DNA of 64,000 bases from Pratylenchus scribneri. Its lineage: Eukaryota > Nematoda > Chromadorea > Rhabditida > Pratylenchidae. The DNA lies in NCBI GenBank assembly GCA_030063045.1, contig JAQSEB010000137.1, forward strand, positions 744,001-808,000, given 5' to 3'. Numbering within the stretch: position 1 is the first letter of the stretch; the number at the start of each line of letters is the position of its first letter. A model generated the notes under the pieces. That model had not been told where the DNA came from, searched no databases, and worked only from the letters and a program-made list of their open reading frames with translations. Shown in pieces: positions 11,620 to 22,485 of this stretch. Both the position numbers and the translations under genes were made by a program.

Positions 11620-13586
11620 ATGGATTTTATCCTCATTTTAATTATTTCATATTTTTCGCATTATCAATTTGTTGCTGGATTTGGTAATAAATTTCATTTT
11701 TTATTCTACATAATTATTATACTTTTAAATTAGAATGCAAATGTCCTGGAGAAGTGACAATTCTAAATTTTAAAATATATGAAAAAGAGCGAATTAATAG
11801 CCAAGAAATGCCTCCACTTTTGCTCGAAGCACCAGAGGCTAAAGTTTTATCGCATGAACCAGACAGCCAAGTTATTATTAAAATGATTAATTAAGGAAGA
11901 AAATAAATTGAATTTAAGATAACATGCATTAAAATTGACGAATTGAAGGGAGTATATCTAAATGGCAATAAATGTTTGGTTGCGAAGGATGTATTCTCGT
12001 CTGAATATTTTGAGGATAAAAATGTGGACAAAGAAAAGAAAATTGAAATGGAAAAAACATGGGGGAAATGGACACGGAGAATTGTCAAAACCCTCGAACA
12101 TATTCCATTCATGAAATTTGATCGGAAAATTGCTAAACCGATGTTCATGGTTCGCCATGAGTTAAACATTTTTAAACAATGGGCACCGAACGAAGAAAAT
12201 AGCCCAATTATTCATCTAATTGAAAGGTAATGAAATAATTTTAATTAAAAGGAGATAATTTTTGATTAAATTAAGCGCCATTCGGGAACATTCTGTTGTA
12301 ATTTTGATGGAATTGGGCAAACCATTGCCTTCCCATTTGGAACATATGTGGAAAAAAAAAGATATGTCGCTAAAGGAATTAAAAATTGAAATCATGGAAA
12401 TGATTGTCCAACTTGCCAAAACACTTGATGGCTTCCATAAAAGTGCACATTTCCCTTTGTCATAAACATTAATCCCATTTTTCAGAAGCATTACATTTGC
12501 ATTTAAAACCGGGTAATTGGGCTTATGTGCAAAGAAATGGAAAAGAAGAATTGAAATTGATCGATTTTCAAAATTCAATTCAATTTGATCGACTTCGAGA
12601 ATTAATCCCTGATTATGACGAACATAAATATGACGGTGAAAATAAAGAAAGATCATTAAATCCAAAAGAAATTAAAAAGAATGAGAATGGAGACAATAAT
12701 GATAAGAAAGAAAGTTTAGAGGAGATGGGTGAATTCCTTTGCAATTCATTGTGGAATGAGAGGGGATTGCCAAAATTGAGTGGCGCAATTACGGCTGACC
12801 AACGGCCAAGCACATTTGAAAGTCCAGAGCATTTGGATGCATGCAATCAACTTTATATAATTCGGAAGAAAAAGTCAATGGACAAAAATCAGAAAGATAT
12901 GGAATATGCAAAACAATTAAAAAGGGTAAGGAAAGGGCATCTTCACAATATAATATTTTTATTAATTTAAAAATAATATATTTATTAATTTAAAAATAAT
13001 ATTTTTATTAATTTAAAAATAATATATTTTTATTAATTTAAAAATAATATATTTTTATTAATTTAAAATATTTTTATTAATTTAATATTGTGAAGATCAC
13101 TGTAAAATCTGAAATTTGGTCTTTGGGCATTTTGATTGTGGAAATTTTGGCCCAAACTCCAATTTTGATGGAAAATGCAAAAATAATTTCGTATCGAACA
13201 AAAGGATTGGGATTTTTATTTAAGAAAGACGAGGTTAAATGAAGAATAATATTGAAAAATATTTTAATCTTGGAATTTTTAGAAAATTAAGAAAATTGCC
13301 GAAAATTTCTTCATTTTGCGGGAAATTTTTGTTGATGGTAACAAAGAATTGCGACATAAGGAACAAAGGAAAATTGCGGATGAATTGAAGAAGAAAATGG
13401 AAGAAAATTTTAAAGATATTTATGAATTGCTTCAGGCATTTATGAATTTTAAATTAATTTAAATTTTTTCATATATTTTAGGAAATTATTGTTTATGAAC
13501 CAGAGAAGCGACCAAAATTGGATGTAATTATCGGCAAAATGAAAGCAAATTTGGCAAAAGAGAAGAATAACGAAGAGACTTTTTAA
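11620..13586 (+). CDS. Secreted protein-kinase-like protein with degenerate catalytic motifs
   Basis: Eight exons (11620-11683, 11734-11870, 11919-12226, 12276-12442, 12486-12925, 13096-13233, 13283-13435, 13482-13586) give 503 residues. Residues 1-20 form a signal peptide (MDFILILIISYF...), unusual for a kinase fold. After a short Cys-containing region come kinase subdomains in order: NGNKCLVAKDVF (VAIK-like Lys), RHELNIFKQW (helix C Glu), VVILMELGKPLP (hinge), HLHLKPGNWAY (catalytic loop), LKLIDFQNS (DFG position), FESPEHLDA (APE position), SEIWSLGILIVEIL (helix F) and EKRPKLDVI (helix I Arg). The HRD Asp is His and the DFG Gly is Gln, so activity is doubtful, although metal-binding Asn and Asp remain. 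A charged insert follows DFQNS. The seventh intron is GC-AG (CAG|GCATTT). It could be a secreted pseudokinase or a divergent secretory-pathway kinase; the substrate is unknown. Confidence 0.78.
12945..13085. repeat. AT-rich short tandem repeat in kinase intron 5
   Basis: A motif close to AATAATATATTTTTATTAATTT repeats five to six times across most of the intron. It looks like an ordinary intronic simple repeat. Confidence 0.8.
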
Positions 13587-15034
13587 CATTTTCCCCAACA
13601 GAATTTAAAAAAAAAAATACAAAAAAAATACTGTGAAATTTTAATATTTTTTCGGTTTTATTATCCCTAACAGAATTTATATATTCTTTTTTATTCCATT
13701 GCATAAATTTTTATGGTAACACATTTTTGTTTTTATTAATTATATTGCTATTTTTATATCTCCATTTTTGGAATTCTTTCATTTTTAAAGTTTTGAACGT
13801 CATTTTTGATAATCCAACAATTTGCCTACGTTTTAAAAGTGCAGAAGAGAGAGAGCTGATTTATTATTTTGAGTATTGTTGATTATTAAATTAACAATTA
13901 TTATTTTGAAAAATAAAGTGTTGACTGTTGACATTTAATAATTGGTTGGAAATCGGAGGAGAAAAATGTTTTTAACAATAGAAAATGCAAAATTTTACTA
14001 CCTGGAAATTATTTTAAATAGGAAGATACAAGATATGTACCCCTATAATATTGTTGAAGTAAAAGGAAGTGAAAAAATGAATAAAATAGGAAATTCAAAC
14101 AGAATGCAAATTAAGCAAAATACATATTTTGACATTGATAATTTTCATTTAAAGTAACATAAATTCATTTCCAAATGAATTTTGCCATTTCTTTGTATTA
14201 AATATTCCAAAAATTTAAAATATTTGCACTTTGGCTATTTTGCAATTTTATTGGAAATCTTTTCTTGATAATTTTTATATTTTTTTTTGCGTTTTCGGTT
14301 AAATACTTAAATCCCATAAAAAGTATTATTTTTTAATATTTATTGAACCAAAGATGAAAAGCTTATAAATAGTTTTGAATATTCTGCCAATGCCATTTTT
14401 CTCGGCTATAAAGACAAAAATATTGGCAGGTGAAACCAAAAAATTTACCAAACTACAACAGCAACTGTATAGGTTGACATTTTCTTACCCTTTTCAAAGA
14501 AATAATAAAAATAATAATTAAATGTCATTCTTATTTTTCATAAATTTCTTTTCTTTAAGTATTAATGAATTTTTAAATTTATTTGAATTTTTATTTAATT
14601 CTATTCATTAGAAAATCATGCACTTTTTAATTCAATTCTAACCATACATAAGACTTTACTTTCTCTTTAAATATTAAATTAAATTAAATTTTCACCAATT
14701 TTTATAATACAATTTCATTAGTTAAATTTTATGTTTATTCAAGAAAAAATAAAAAATGAAATAAAATTATTGTTTTAAAAAATCGAAAAAAATTTTGCAA
14801 AATTTAAAAAAAAAATTCATCACAAATCCCAATGGACTCGTTAAAAAACATTCAAAAATTTGAAATTCATGAATTCAGGAGTTGAGACCAATTAAAACTT
14901 AAAAATCCTAAGGGAATATTTTCAAAAAAAGTTAAAATAATATTTTCAAATTTAGCAAACAAAAACACATTTTATTGCTTTATAAAAGTCAATTAATTCT
15001 AAAAAAAAATCTCACAAATCTGCAGAATATTGAA
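13587..15034. other. Intergenic, AT-rich
   Basis: I see no gene here. A 71-codon frame at 13942-14157 lacks domains and splice context and is probably chance. Confidence 0.5.
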
Positions 15035-16139
15035 ATGAATAATAAAAAATACACTGAACAAGGCAACTTTATTTTCTTTTCAACAAAAGGTAAATTATAA
15101 AAAATTAGAATGATTTTCATTAAGAAAAAGGGACAAATATCTTATTAGTGCATAAAATGTCATTAAAACATTTTGCCCGAATTGTTTTTAGACACAGTCC
15201 GACTGGTTTATGGTTGGCTGGACACTTTCGTCCTATTCGCCGGCATTGGTCTGAATATTCTTTTGGTGAACATTATTCGAAGAAAAACTGTCACCGGAAT
15301 GCAAATTTACAAGAATTTATTGATGATTAGTTGCATTATGGACTTGGCAATGTCATTTTGGACATTCATTGTCCAACCAGTTTGGCCATAATTTTTTTAA
15401 TTTTGAATAATTTCCTCCTCACATAGATTCCAATTGTCCAAAATGGATATCGCACAATTGTTCTGAATGGAATATTCCGCAATTCGGCCCAACATTGGCA
15501 ATATGCCGTCTATTTGGTTTGGATTCAATTGACGGTGGGCAAAAATATTTTTGAGATTGGCTAACCAAAAATTGGATTAAGCTATTCTTTTTGGTGACCA
15601 CAATGTCCCAATATGTTTATCGTTATTGCATCCTCTGCCGAAATGAAGTGATGCCGCCCAGCATTTTTTGGCCTCTGATCACCTTCCAAATATTGTTGAA
15701 TATTTTCCACGGATGTTTGTTGGCCTGGGCCGATTATCCACGTCAAGGCGAAATGGAGGCAATGGCCGATTTGAAGCAATCAATTACCAATGATTTTGGC
15801 ATAACCGATATCAATTTCGTTTCATTTGTTCATGCGGTATGCCAATTTTCATTATTTGTATTAGTCTTAATCTTTGGGGCCAGAAACCCCCAGTTTCCCC
15901 AAAGAAGAGGAAAGGGATTCGAATCAAATTTAGATTATTTTTTATTAATTGTGCGGAGAAATGTGATAAAAGCAGTTCGGATCTGTCCTTATTTATAAGA
16001 TTTGTCCTTATTTTGAGAGGTCAAATCTTACAAAATTAAAATGTCCTTATTTGTAAGATTTGTCCTTATTTTTGATGAATTGTCTTATTTTGTCTGATTT
16101 TACATAAAATTTCATTTTTTTCCTTAAAAATATCCAAAT

Positions 16140-16235
16140 TTTTCGCTGCGCGGCCATTTTTGGGTCTAATTTTTCGCTGCGCGGCCATTTTTGGGTCTAA
16201 TTTTTCACTGCGCGGCCATTTTTAACTCAAATTTT
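16140..16235. repeat. Three tandem 31-bp copies in receptor intron
   Basis: The unit ATTTTTCGCTGCGCGGCCAT then TTTTGGGTCTA occurs about three times, with decaying CACTGCGCGG and GCACGG variants. Neighbouring sequence at 15985-16080 repeats TGTCCTTATTTRTAAGATT. This GC-rich patch contrasts with the intron around it. Confidence 0.8.
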
Positions 16236-16693
16236 TTGCACGGCCTTGATTTAAATTTCTCCTTCAAGGAGTAAAAAACTAAAGCCAAATAGATTATGGG
16301 AGATGAAAAATATGATATTTAAACAATTTTTACATGAATAAACCGATTTTAAATAATTTTAAAGTACTTTTGTAAAAATCTTATTTTTGACCACAAAATC
16401 TTATTTTTTGAATTAATTTGTCTTATTTAGAAAATTTTTTGATCCGAACCCTGGATAAAAGTGTGAAAGGTATAAAAAGGAGAGAGGAAGGGTGGGTTTA
16501 TTTAAAAAGGCAGATTGGGGCATATTTGATTGATAGAGTGACAGGCGATTAGGCAAAAAGTGGAAATACTGTATGGCAAATAGGAAAAAGGAAATGCATT
16601 TAGGCATTGACAATTTTATTCATTGATTAATTCCTAATAATTTAAGCAAGCATTTCGTTGGCTTCTTCACATCACTTTGATGTGCATTATGAT

Positions 16694-17626
16694 CAGTGTT
16701 GTAAAAATTTCAAAGTCTCGTCCCTCGTCTCGTCCTTTCGTCTTGCCCTTTTTACCCCCTCGTCCCTCGTCTCGTCCTTTCGTCTTGCCCTTTTTACCCC
16801 CTCGTCTCTCGTCTCGTCCTTTCGTCTTGCCCTTTTTACCCCCTCGTCCCTCGTCTCGTCCTTTCGTCTTGCCCTTTTTACCCCCTCGTCTCTCGTCTCG
16901 TCCTTTCGTCTTGCCCTTTTTACCCCCTCGTCTCTCGTCTCGTCCTTTCGTCTTGCCCTTTTTACCCCCTCGTCCCTCGTCTCGTCCTTTCGTCTTGCCC
17001 TTTTTACCCCCTCGTCCCTCGTCTCGTCCTTTCGTCTTGCCCTTTTTACCCCCTCGTCCCTCGTCTCGTCCTTTCGTCTTGCCCTTTTTACCCCCTCGTC
17101 CCTCGTCTCGTCCTTTCGTCTTGCCCTTTTTACCCCCTCGTCCCTCGTCTCGTCTTTTCGTCTTTTACCTTAATTAAATTACTCGAAAAATGTGGAAAAT
17201 TTATTAAAATTTCAATTTTGCCTAAATCGATTACTCTATGCTCTCTCCTTCTCCTCCCTTTCCCTTCTTCCTTGAATTTTCCTCGCTGTGGTCGCTGCTT
17301 AGTGCTTATTTTATGAGGGAGGGCTGAGGGGCCTACGGCTGCTGCTTTCTTTTTTTTCTCTTTCTCTTCCTCTCGTCCGTCTTCTCGTCCTCTACCTTTT
17401 TCCCCCTCGTCCCTCGTCTCGTCCTTTCGTCTTGCCCTTTTTACCCCCTCGTCTCTCGTCTCGTCCTTTCGTCTTGCCCTTTTTACCCCCTCGTCCCTCG
17501 TCTCGTCCTTTCGTCTTGCCCTTTTTACCCCCTCGTCCCTCGTCTCGTCATTTCGTCTTTTTTTTAAGACGAGACGAGGACGAAGACGAGGACGAGACGA
17601 AAGACGAGGACGTTTTTACAACACTG
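16694..17626. mobile_element. Non-autonomous hAT-like element with minisatellite cargo
   Basis: The ends are perfect 14-bp inverted repeats: CAGTGTTGTAAAAA at 16694-16707 and its complement at 17613-17626. The target ATTATGAT is duplicated exactly at 16686-16693 and 17627-17634; eight-base duplications with CAGTG-type ends are characteristic of the hAT superfamily (established). There is no transposase frame. The interior is mostly a 42-bp C/T-rich minisatellite in two blocks (about 16720-17165 and 17395-17560) separated by a unique spacer, and the right end has a hairpin built from the same CGTCTCGTC motif. Confidence 0.93.
16718..17165. repeat. 42-bp minisatellite (about 10 units), partial second block at 17396-17560
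   Basis: The unit begins CGTCCCTCGTCTCGTCCTTT and continues CGTCTTGCCCTTTTTACCCC CT. Units differ only at CCCTCG/TCTCTCG, so homogenisation is recent. The open frames through it are chance products of a unit divisible by three. Confidence 0.95.
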
Positions 17627-18539
17627 ATTATGATTCCATGTTTTTATGTTGTCATCGTTGTTTGCATCATTCGCATTCGAAAGGCCATTTCCGTGATGAA
17701 TCCATTCAAATTGGATTATAATAATCAAGTTTCGGCTGCTTTACTCTTCCAGGCATTCATTTTTAATTCATTTTCCCCAATTTAATTTAATTTTTAGGCT
17801 TTTCTTCCAACATTCGAAATTTTGGCCCTCAGCATCCAAGTTTTCTTGCCAATTTTTGCTACCCAAAATACACTGATATTTGTCGTCTTTTCGGATATTC
17901 CAATTCATTTAATGCCAATTCTGAATCCAATTGGCACTATTTTATTGGTCGCCCCATATCGGTCCCAAAATTAAATTAAATTATTAATATTTTCTATTTC
18001 TTTTAAGTCGAAGTCTTTTTAATTGTTGCGGATCAATTAAGAAGGTTTTGAGTCGTGCAAAAGTTCACATGACTGGACAAACATTTGCTGCCACTACGAT
18101 GAATTTTATTCCCCAAACTTCATAAAAATTATTATTTTTAGTTTTTACAATATTTTTGAAATCATAAATATTTTTTTCTTTTTCCAGCTAGAAAACTAAA
18201 ATAAATAAATAAATTGGATTACTTTAATTTGTAAATTTTATTATTTACTTGTGAATTTATCTATAAAAATCAAGAAAAAATTATTATTTTTGAATAATAA
18301 TTGGTTAATTAACATTTAAAAACCCCAAAAGAGATTGGACTTTTCCAAAAGAGAATTTCCGCCTCAATTATAATGGCCAATAATTATTTCCGATTAATTT
18401 TCAGCCACTCTTTTCCTCCTCAAAAATTTTGTTTTGTAATTTTGCAAAATATTTAAATTTAATGAGATTTACATGCCCACAAAAAAGACAAAACCGACAA
18501 AAGTGCGTTTCGCATTTCCGCCCTTCGATTTTAATTAAA

Positions 18540-18600
18540 ATTGTTTCGCCACAAAATGGAATATAAAAGGCTGTTTAAAATAAATTAAAAAGCCAATAAA
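18540..18600 (+). promoter_or_regulatory. Candidate core promoter upstream of 18649
   Basis: AATATAAAAGG at about 18560 resembles a TATA box and sits about 90 bp before the start codon at 18649. No other element is clear. Confidence 0.35.
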
Positions 18601-18648
18601 TTCATTAAAATTTTATTTTATTTAAAAATAATAAATAATTCATCAAAA

Positions 18649-19104
18649 ATGTCTTCTTCAAGAAAATTGCTATTCCAATTAATTTTCATAAATTGCCTAA
18701 TTATTTATTTCTCAACTGCTGCAATACTTCCTCATCCTCATAGGAAACGGCAACATTTCCATCATATTCATCAAAAAAATCATCAAAAATCATCAACAAA
18801 AGAAATAAAAATCAACGAATTAGAGCATCATAAATCAATGATTGATGGAATTGAAGATGATGAATTGATGAATGTCGAAAATCAAAGTGAAAATGTGAGA
18901 GCAACGATCATTCCAATTTGTGTGGACCACACTAGAAAACCAATTGAATGCAAATTTGGTTCAAAAATGCAACAAGAATTCTATAAAAGGCAGATGGAAC
19001 GGCGGCGAAGGAAAGAGGGAGGAAAGAGCGAAAAAATGTCATCCCCACGGCGACGACGACTTTGCTATTATTTTACGGCATTGCCAAGTCGAGATTGCTT
19101 TTGA
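18649..19104 (+). CDS. Small secreted basic protein, possible peptide precursor
   Basis: A single-exon frame of 151 residues. Residues 1-24 (SSRKLLFQLIFINCLIIYF...) form a signal peptide. A His/Lys-rich stretch follows, then an acidic segment, then IPICVDHTRKPIECKFG with two cysteines. The last 18 residues are RRRRLCYYFTALPSRDCF: a tetrabasic site, a convertase-type cleavage signal in prohormones (established), followed by a 14-residue tail with two Cys ten residues apart. That invites comparison with somatostatin-like looped peptides, but spacing differs from allatostatin C and no family is recognised. A TATA-like motif lies upstream. Function is unknown; a secreted basic protein unrelated to peptide signalling is the alternative. 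Confidence 0.6.
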   Translation: MSSSRKLLFQLIFINCLIIYFSTAAILPHPHRKRQHFHHIHQKNHQKSSTKEIKINELEHHKSMIDGIEDDELMNVENQSENVRATIIPICVDHTRKPIECKFGSKMQQEFYKRQMERRRRKEGGKSEKMSSPRRRRLCYYFTALPSRDCF

Positions 19105-19439
19105 GATGAATATTGGAATAGAATAATAATAAATAATAGATTTTTGAATAAAATAAACAAATTGTATTTATTATTTATATATAATAATGTATGAAAAATG
19201 TACTGAATAATCCAAAGAATAATAAATAATATTTAATAAAATTTATTATTTATCTATTTTATATGTTTTTAGAAGAATTAAAAAATTAAATATATTTTGA
19301 TTTAAATTCAATATATTCATTAAAACAAATTCTAATTTCTTAAATTTCGTCCTAATTTAGTTCATTTTTGATTGCCAATTTTTTTACCAAAAGATTTACA
19401 TTCTTTTCTTCTTTGATGACTTGTTTATGCTTGATTCTG

Positions 19440-19700
19440 ACCTTGTAAGTCATATACTATTCGATAGATCTCGTAGAAGCACATCAAATGGGCATAGATC
19501 TCGTAGAAGCCAAAGCAACAATCTATATGATATTTGATGTGCTTCTACGAGATCTAAGTTATAAACAAAAAATAAAATAAGATTTAGGTGGTTTAACCCC
19601 TTTGAATTATGGCCAAACCGAGACAAGCAAAACATCAATGGGATGCATCTCGATGAGCTCTTTTGAATGGTATAAAATTTATAAGGGATATAATCAAACA
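19440..19700. repeat. Diverged relic of the 6.8-kb foldback family
   Basis: Fragments such as GATGCATCTCGATGAGCTC, TTTGAATGGTATAAAATTTAT and TTATGGCCAAACC recall the palindrome arms. A local inverted copy around AGATCTCGTAGAAGC (19465-19555) adds a small hairpin. Most symmetry is lost. Confidence 0.5.
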
Positions 19701-20068
19701 GAATAAGTCATCCAAGAAAAACCGATCTTTCGGCAAAAGAATGTGATAATAAAATGTTTTATTTTCATTTTTGTAAATTTATTCAAATAAATGTTCAAAA
19801 GCCACTTCCAATTTGGTTCAATCTTAGTATATACTATAAAGCGAAATATAATATAGACCATTCCCATTTACTAATTTATTAATTTCATTTTTCTCTGCTG
19901 ACATGATGAAAAGCCACCCGCCAGCAGCCACCTTATGTCTGGCTTATTTTATTATTCTCGAAAATATAAAAATATGTTTTTAATTTTACCAATTAATTTT
20001 TTATCAGAAATTGAGGAATTTTGTCAATTCAAATTAATTTTTTAAATAAGCTAAAAAATATTCACGAA

Positions 20069-21834
20069 ATGGACATTTTGACCTGTCGGAAAATTTCGAA
20101 AAAATTAATTATTGGTGAAGAATTAGCCTTTAAAAATTTGGAAACCGAGAAAAGGGCGTCAAAATGCCGAATTTGCAATCGAATTTGTTTTTATTCCTAT
20201 TATGGAATTTTAAGTTGCGAAGGTTGGAATTTTAATAAAATATTTAATTTTATTAATTTTCAAAAGGATGTAAACAATTTTTTCGTCGAGCGGTCACAAA
20301 GCATACGTTTTATAAATGTTGGCAAAAAACGCAAAATTGCGATAACATCACAGATGGTTTTTTATTAAATATTTAAAAATGATTTAAAAAATAAAAACTT
20401 ATTATTAGTGTTAGAGGAAAGCAATTGTCGAAGATGCAGACTGAAAAAATGTTTATTTATGGGAATGGATCCACGGAAAGTGATCCCGATGGAAGGGACG
20501 GACAAAGAAGGACATAAAAAATTTATTGAAAAAATGAAAGAATGGCAAAATCGACTTTTGCAAGGAGAAAATGTGCAAATTGAAGTATGGCCCATTTTTG
20601 GTTATAAATTAAATTTTGTCAAAATTAATAGAATCTAAAATTGACTGAGCCTGATTTTGTGCAAAAATTGATTGACGAATTGAAGCCAATTCAGCGATCA
20701 CACAAATGGATTTGGGATTCAACGAGGGAATTGCCCCGGGAATACACGAATCAACACAAAAATTTGGCCGCCTTTTTAGCCGACCCGGAAAATTTGTTGT
20801 CAAAAGCGGAGGAATATTCGGTTCATTGCCATTAAAAAATATTTTTTAAAATAATTCTTTAAGAATGACCCAATTGAATTTTACAGTAAGGCCGAAATTA
20901 TCAGTGAACTTGAGGCCAAAGGCCTGTTTTTATCGGAAAAAATGATGAGATTATATGAGAAAGACTGGTTTTTATCCGTGGAAATTGCCAGGGCCATGCC
21001 ATTCTTCAAAAAACTTGATTTAAATGATAAGGTTAAAAATAGAGAAATTGGCACTTTATACAAATTCAACACAGATTAATTTGGTGAAATATATTGTTAT
21101 TCCTTTCTCAAAATTAATTTGTGCATATTATTCGCATGCAATGTGTGCCAAAACAATGACAAGAGGAAATGGCTTCCAAAATATTACAATTTCTATGGAA
21201 CCAAAAAGATATAAAAATGATAAAAAGTGAGAAAATGGAGAAAATTAATGCATAAAATTTTCTAGGATTCAACAAATTGTGAAAGTGGCTTTATGCGAAT
21301 TGGTTGAGCGAATGGGCCAATTGGGATTGGAATACAAAGAATTCCTTTTATTAATGGTCATTTTATTAGCAAATACAAGTAAAAAATAAACAAAATTATT
21401 TTTAATTGAAATAAATTTAAAAATTTAATTTTAATTATTAAATGATGACCAAATCATCAAATAAATGTATTTCTAATTTACACATACATAAATACATTTC
21501 GATTTATTAAGTTTTAATTTTAAGCTAAAAATGGCAATTTAATTAATTAATTATAATTGTTTATATTTAAGATGCGAATAATTTATCGCCCTCGGGAAGG
21601 GAATTAATCTATAAAGAATCTGTTCTCTACATGAATGCACTTCAGAAAATGTTGCAAACAAAATTTGGCACATTTGGCGGTTCCGAACGACTTATGGCTT
21701 TAATGAATTTGTTAAATGCGGTTTATAAAGCGCGGAATGCCCAAATCAATTTTTCAATTTATTTGGAAGTTTTTTATGAAAGACAAGATCCTCGAAAATT
21801 TTTACCAGAAGTATTTAATTTTTGTTTGTCTTGA
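20069..21834 (+). CDS. Nuclear hormone receptor (divergent nematode type)
   Basis: Eight exons (20069-20222, 20267-20356, 20409-20584, 20632-20820, 20864-21031, 21075-21226, 21266-21378, 21572-21834) give about 434 residues. The C4 zinc-finger DNA-binding domain is complete: CRICN...LSCEGCKQFFRRAV is finger 1 with P-box CEGCK, and YKCWQKTQNCDN...NCRRCRLKKCLFMGM is finger 2. A linker and helical ligand-binding region follow (WFLSVEIARAMPFFKKLDLNDK is the helix 3-5 signature region; GSERLMALMNLL is later). Family members are ligand-regulated or constitutive transcription factors. The start at 20069 leaves only about 34 residues before the fingers; an upstream exon is possible. The last exon may instead splice at 21812 to sequence near 21904, replacing the final residues. 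Confidence 0.85.
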
Positions 21835-21957
21835 ATATCTCATGTATGTTGATATTTGTATAAAAACATTGATTTATTCAATATGAATTTTTAATTACTT
21901 TAGCTTAGCGTACAAATAGGTATATACGAATATGGATTAAATAAATTGGCATATAAT

Positions 21958-22485
21958 TTATTCAAATAATATTTTCTTAATTTTAATTATTCTTCCATTA
22001 TTCCTCCTCTTTGTTTTTCTTCTTGTTATTCTTTTATGTTTTCCATGTTTTTCCACCAATTTCAGTTTTTCCTCTTCGCTCACCAAAAACATTGCAATTG
22101 GCCCTTTTCTGTTTCCAACTTTTCTTGATGGCATAAATAAGCAATTCATTGGAGTGAAAAAACAATTTGTCCCCTCCTTCGGTTTAATTATATTCTTTTG
22201 GACTTCTTCATGGATGCATTTTTTGGGTGAAAACATTTTCCCAAACAAAAATGCCAAAATTCCTTTCTTTTTGCATTCATTTTCTTCCTCATTTCCTCCA
22301 TTTTTTCCATTTTTTATTTCAATTCCATCATTTTGTTGTTGTTTTGGTGGTTCAATAGTGGTCGTTGTTGTTATTTTTGGCGTAAAAAAATGCCGATTAG
22401 TGCCCGGAATTCGATGAAGGAATAAGCCATTCGCACATTTATTGAAAGCAATAAAAATAAGAAATATTCCGAATATTTTTGCCAT
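21958..22485 (-). CDS. Secreted protein with an allatostatin-C-like Cys loop
   Basis: An intronless 175-residue frame. Residues 1-20 are a signal peptide (MAKIFGIFLIFIAF...). A Thr-rich stretch and an Asn/Gly/Glu-rich spacer follow, with a CKKKG...PKKCIHEE segment, then TNCFFTPMNCLFMPSRK. The loop C-FFTPMN-C has the six-residue spacing and aromatic-Phe-x-Pro pattern of insect allatostatin C (C-YFNPIS-C, established). The same CFFTP loop occurs in the unrelated-looking precursor at 47777-48832. After the loop comes a very basic tail (KHKRITRRKTKRRNNGR). Classical dibasic sites do not tightly flank the loop, so processing is uncertain. Confidence 0.6.
   Translation of the reverse strand: MAKIFGIFLIFIAFNKCANGLFLHRIPGTNRHFFTPKITTTTTIEPPKQQQNDGIEIKNGKNGGNEEENECKKKGILAFLFGKMFSPKKCIHEEVQKNIIKPKEGTNCFFTPMNCLFMPSRKVGNRKGPIAMFLVSEEEKLKLVEKHGKHKRITRRKTKRRNNGRIIKIKKILFE

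Larger units (their letters stand above)
15035..18125 (+). pseudogene. Str-superfamily chemoreceptor disrupted by a hAT-like element
   Basis: Exons are 15035-15089, 15192-15379, 15427-15534, 15582-15836, 16647-16693 continuing at 17635-17752, 17798-17961 and 18008-18125. With the 16694-17626 element and one target copy removed, the phases are continuous and encode about 350 residues. Landmarks are FAGIGLNILLVNIIRRK (TM1), LMISCIMDLAMSFW (TM2), YVYRYCILCRNE (TM3 end, the YRY motif of the Str superfamily, closest by eye to srd/str), WLLHITLMCIMIPCFYVVIV (TM5, interrupted), and NPIGTILLVAPYR (TM7). The element cuts TM5 after MCIM; reading on gives about 160 low-complexity residues and a stop at 17177. 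All other exons are intact, so disruption may be recent or allelic. The intron after 17752 is GC-AG. The intron at 15837-16646 contains short repeats. Confidence 0.82.

Noticed and set aside
16658..17177. Frames of about 170 residues made of SSLVSSFRLALFTP or RPSSRPFVLPFLPP repeats
   Set aside because: The 42-bp minisatellite keeps all three frames open; it lies within a transposable element.
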